From Gammaproteobacteria bacterium (GTDB lineage: Bacteria > Pseudomonadota > Gammaproteobacteria > Steroidobacterales > Steroidobacteraceae), in contig PMNQ01000205.1 in NCBI GenBank assembly GCA_003162555.1, forward strand, positions 1 through 7,055: DNA of 7,055 bases. Reading direction: 5' to 3'. Numbering within the stretch: position 1 is the stretch's first letter; each line of letters starts with the position of its first letter. The position numbers and the translations under genes are program-made. Below the pieces are notes generated by a model. The model searched no databases. It was not told the DNA's origin and was given only the letters and a program-made list of their open reading frames with translations. Below are positions 5,605 through 7,055 of the stretch, one piece after another.

Positions 5605-7055
5605 GTGAGCGAATACGTCCTGTCTTTCGACGAGGTGGGCCTCGCTGATATCGAGCGGGTCGGCGGCAAGAACGCTTCGATCGGCGAAATGCTGGGCTCG
5701 CTCACGCAACTGGGCGTGCGCGTGCCGCGCGGCTTTGCGACCACGGCCAGCGGGTACCGCGACTTTCTCGCTCAGGGCGGGCTGGCGGCGCGCATCAATG
5801 CCGAACTTGTCACGCTCGACGTAGACGATGTCACCGCGCTGGCCGCGAGTGGCGCACGCATCCGCAAGTGGATCCTGGAGACGCCGTTCGCGCCCGCGCT
5901 GCAGCAGGCGGTGCTGGCGCGCTGGCGCGAGATGGACCAGGGCCGCGGCATCGCCGTCGCGGTGCGCTCTTCGGCCACGGCGGAAGACCTGCCCGAGGCG
6001 TCGTTCGCCGGACAGCAGGAAACTTTTCTCAATGTCCGCGGCGAAGCCGCGCTGCTCGCAGCGATGCACCAGGTATATGCCTCGCTGTTCACCGATCGGG
6101 CGATTGCCTATCGCGTGCACCAGCGCTTCGATCACGCGCTGGTGGCACTGTCCGTCGGTGTGCAGTACATGGCGCGGAGCGACCTGGGCGCGAGCGGCGT
6201 CATGTTCACGCTCGACACGGAGTCGGGCTTTCGCGACGTGGTGTTCATCACCAGCGCCTACGGCCTGGGCGAAACCGTTGTGCAGGGCACGGTCAATCCG
6301 GATGAGTTCTACGTGTACAAGCCTGCGCTGCGCGCTGGCAAGCGCGCGATCGTGCGGCGGAATCTCGGCGCCAAGGCCATCAAGATGGTCTACGCCGAGC
6401 CCGGCAGCGCCGAGCACGTGCGCACGGTGGAAGTACCCTGCTCCGAGCGTGCGCGCTTCTCGCTGAGTGATGCGGAGGTGGAGAGCCTCGCGCGCCAGGC
6501 GCTGATCATCGAACAGCACTACCAGCGCCCGATGGACATCGAATGGGCGCGCGACGGCCTGGACCAGCAGTTGTACATCCTGCAGGCGCGGCCCGAGACC
6601 GTGCAGAGCCGTGTCGGCCGCAGCATCGAGCGTTACGCGTTGCGCCAGCGCTCGAGCGTGCTGGCTGAAGGACGCAGCATCGGCGGCCGCATCGGCAGCG
6701 GCCGCGCGCGCGTGGTGCGCGACGCGTCCAGCATGGCGCAGGTGCAGCCCGGCGATGTGCTGGTGGCCGACATGACCGACCCGGACTGGGAGCCCGTCAT
6801 GAAGCGCGCCGCTGCGATCGTCACCAACCGCGGCGGCCGCACCTGTCATGCCGCCATCATCGCGCGCGAACTGGGCGTGCCGGCCGTTGTCGGTTGCGGC
6901 AATGCTACGAGCGCGATCAGTGACGGACAGGCTGTTACAGTATCCTGCGCCGAAGGTGAAACCGGATTTGTCTACGAGGGACTATTGCCCTTTGACCATC
7001 AGCAGATCGAGCTCGATTCCATGCCGCCCGCGCCGGTGCGCATCATGATGAATGT
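5605..7055 (+). CDS. ppsA: Phosphoenolpyruvate synthase PpsA, N-terminal and central domains (3' end outside window)
   Basis: PpsA makes PEP, AMP and phosphate from pyruvate, ATP and water, the gluconeogenic entry from pyruvate. The frame is open for 483 codons to the right edge; the E. coli enzyme has 792 residues, so the C-terminal pyruvate-binding barrel is largely missing. The ATP-binding domain shows [10 protein letters not shown] (20-29), [17 protein letters not shown] (121-137), MDIEWA (310-315) and QARPETVQS (327-335). The phosphohistidine domain carries GGRTCHAA with catalytic His415, and Thr413 aligns with the threonine targeted by the regulatory protein encoded next door. GTG at 5605 is chosen as start because it places the first conserved segment as in homologues (His415 against His421 in E. 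coli); GGAAAT at 5594-5599 is a modest ribosome binding site. An in-frame ATG at 5563 would add 14 residues unlike the family and has no clear ribosome binding site. Confidence 0.95.
   Translation, partial: MSEYVLSFDEVGLADIERVGGKNASIGEMLGSLTQLGVRVPRGFATTASGYRDFLAQGGLAARINAELVTLDVDDVTALAASGARIRKWILETPFAPALQQAVLARWREMDQGRGIAVAVRSSATAEDLPEASFAGQQETFLNVRGEAALLAAMHQVYASLFTDRAIAYRVHQRFDHALVALSVGVQYMARSDLGASGVMFTLDTESGFRDVVFITSAYGLGETVVQGTVNPDEFYVYKPALRAGKRAIVRRNLGAKAIKMVYAEPGSAEHVRTVEVPCSERARFSLSDAEVESLARQALIIEQHYQRPMDIEWARDGLDQQLYILQARPETVQSRVGRSIERYALRQRSSVLAEGRSIGGRIGSGRARVVRDASSMAQVQPGDVLVADMTDPDWEPVMKRAAAIVTNRGGRTCHAAIIARELGVPAVVGCGNATSAISDGQAVTVSCAEGETGFVYEGLLPFDHQQIELDSMPPAPVRIMMN

Noticed and set aside
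5521..6849. 442-codon open frame on the minus strand, opposite ppsA
   Set aside because: It mirrors the conserved PpsA coding sequence, is His/Arg/Ala-rich without motifs, and reflects codon bias of the sense gene.

Overview
The window is GC-rich, densely coded DNA whose genes all match families well known in Pseudomonadota. A gamma- or betaproteobacterium is the likeliest source, judged from a prpB-prpC-prpD methylcitrate operon and a PEP synthase gene divergent from its regulator gene. The genus cannot be fixed from the sequence. No RNA gene, insertion sequence, CRISPR array or phage gene was seen.

Layout. Positions 1-2852 (minus strand) hold the 2-methylcitrate operon in transcription order prpB (1965-2852), prpC (799-1956), prpD (1-794, running off the left edge). 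Positions 2853-2997 are a compact divergent control region. Positions 2998-4640 (plus strand) hold a two-gene unit with overlapping stop and start codons: a short-chain dehydrogenase resembling the N-terminal domain of human HSDL2, then a crotonase-family protein that lacks both usual hydratase glutamates. A 37-bp gap at 4641-4677 separates this unit from the convergent gene ppsR (4678-5502, minus), which encodes the PEP synthase regulatory kinase/phosphatase and starts with TTG. A 102-bp divergent spacer then leads to ppsA (5605 to the right edge, plus), PEP synthase, cut off shortly after its catalytic-histidine domain. No stretch of 300 bases lacks a gene.

How the genes fit together. The methylcitrate cycle converts propionyl-CoA plus oxaloacetate to pyruvate plus succinate. 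PpsA converts pyruvate to PEP for gluconeogenesis, and PpsR switches PpsA off and on. The dehydrogenase/crotonase pair could act on acyl-CoA or oxo intermediates of a catabolic route that releases propionyl-CoA, but this is inferred from position alone. The window therefore reads as a propionyl-CoA to pyruvate to PEP carbon block. I found no clearly undescribed system. The points most worth a second look are the substituted crotonase active site, the HSDL2-like protein without a sterol-carrier domain, and the two divergent control regions.
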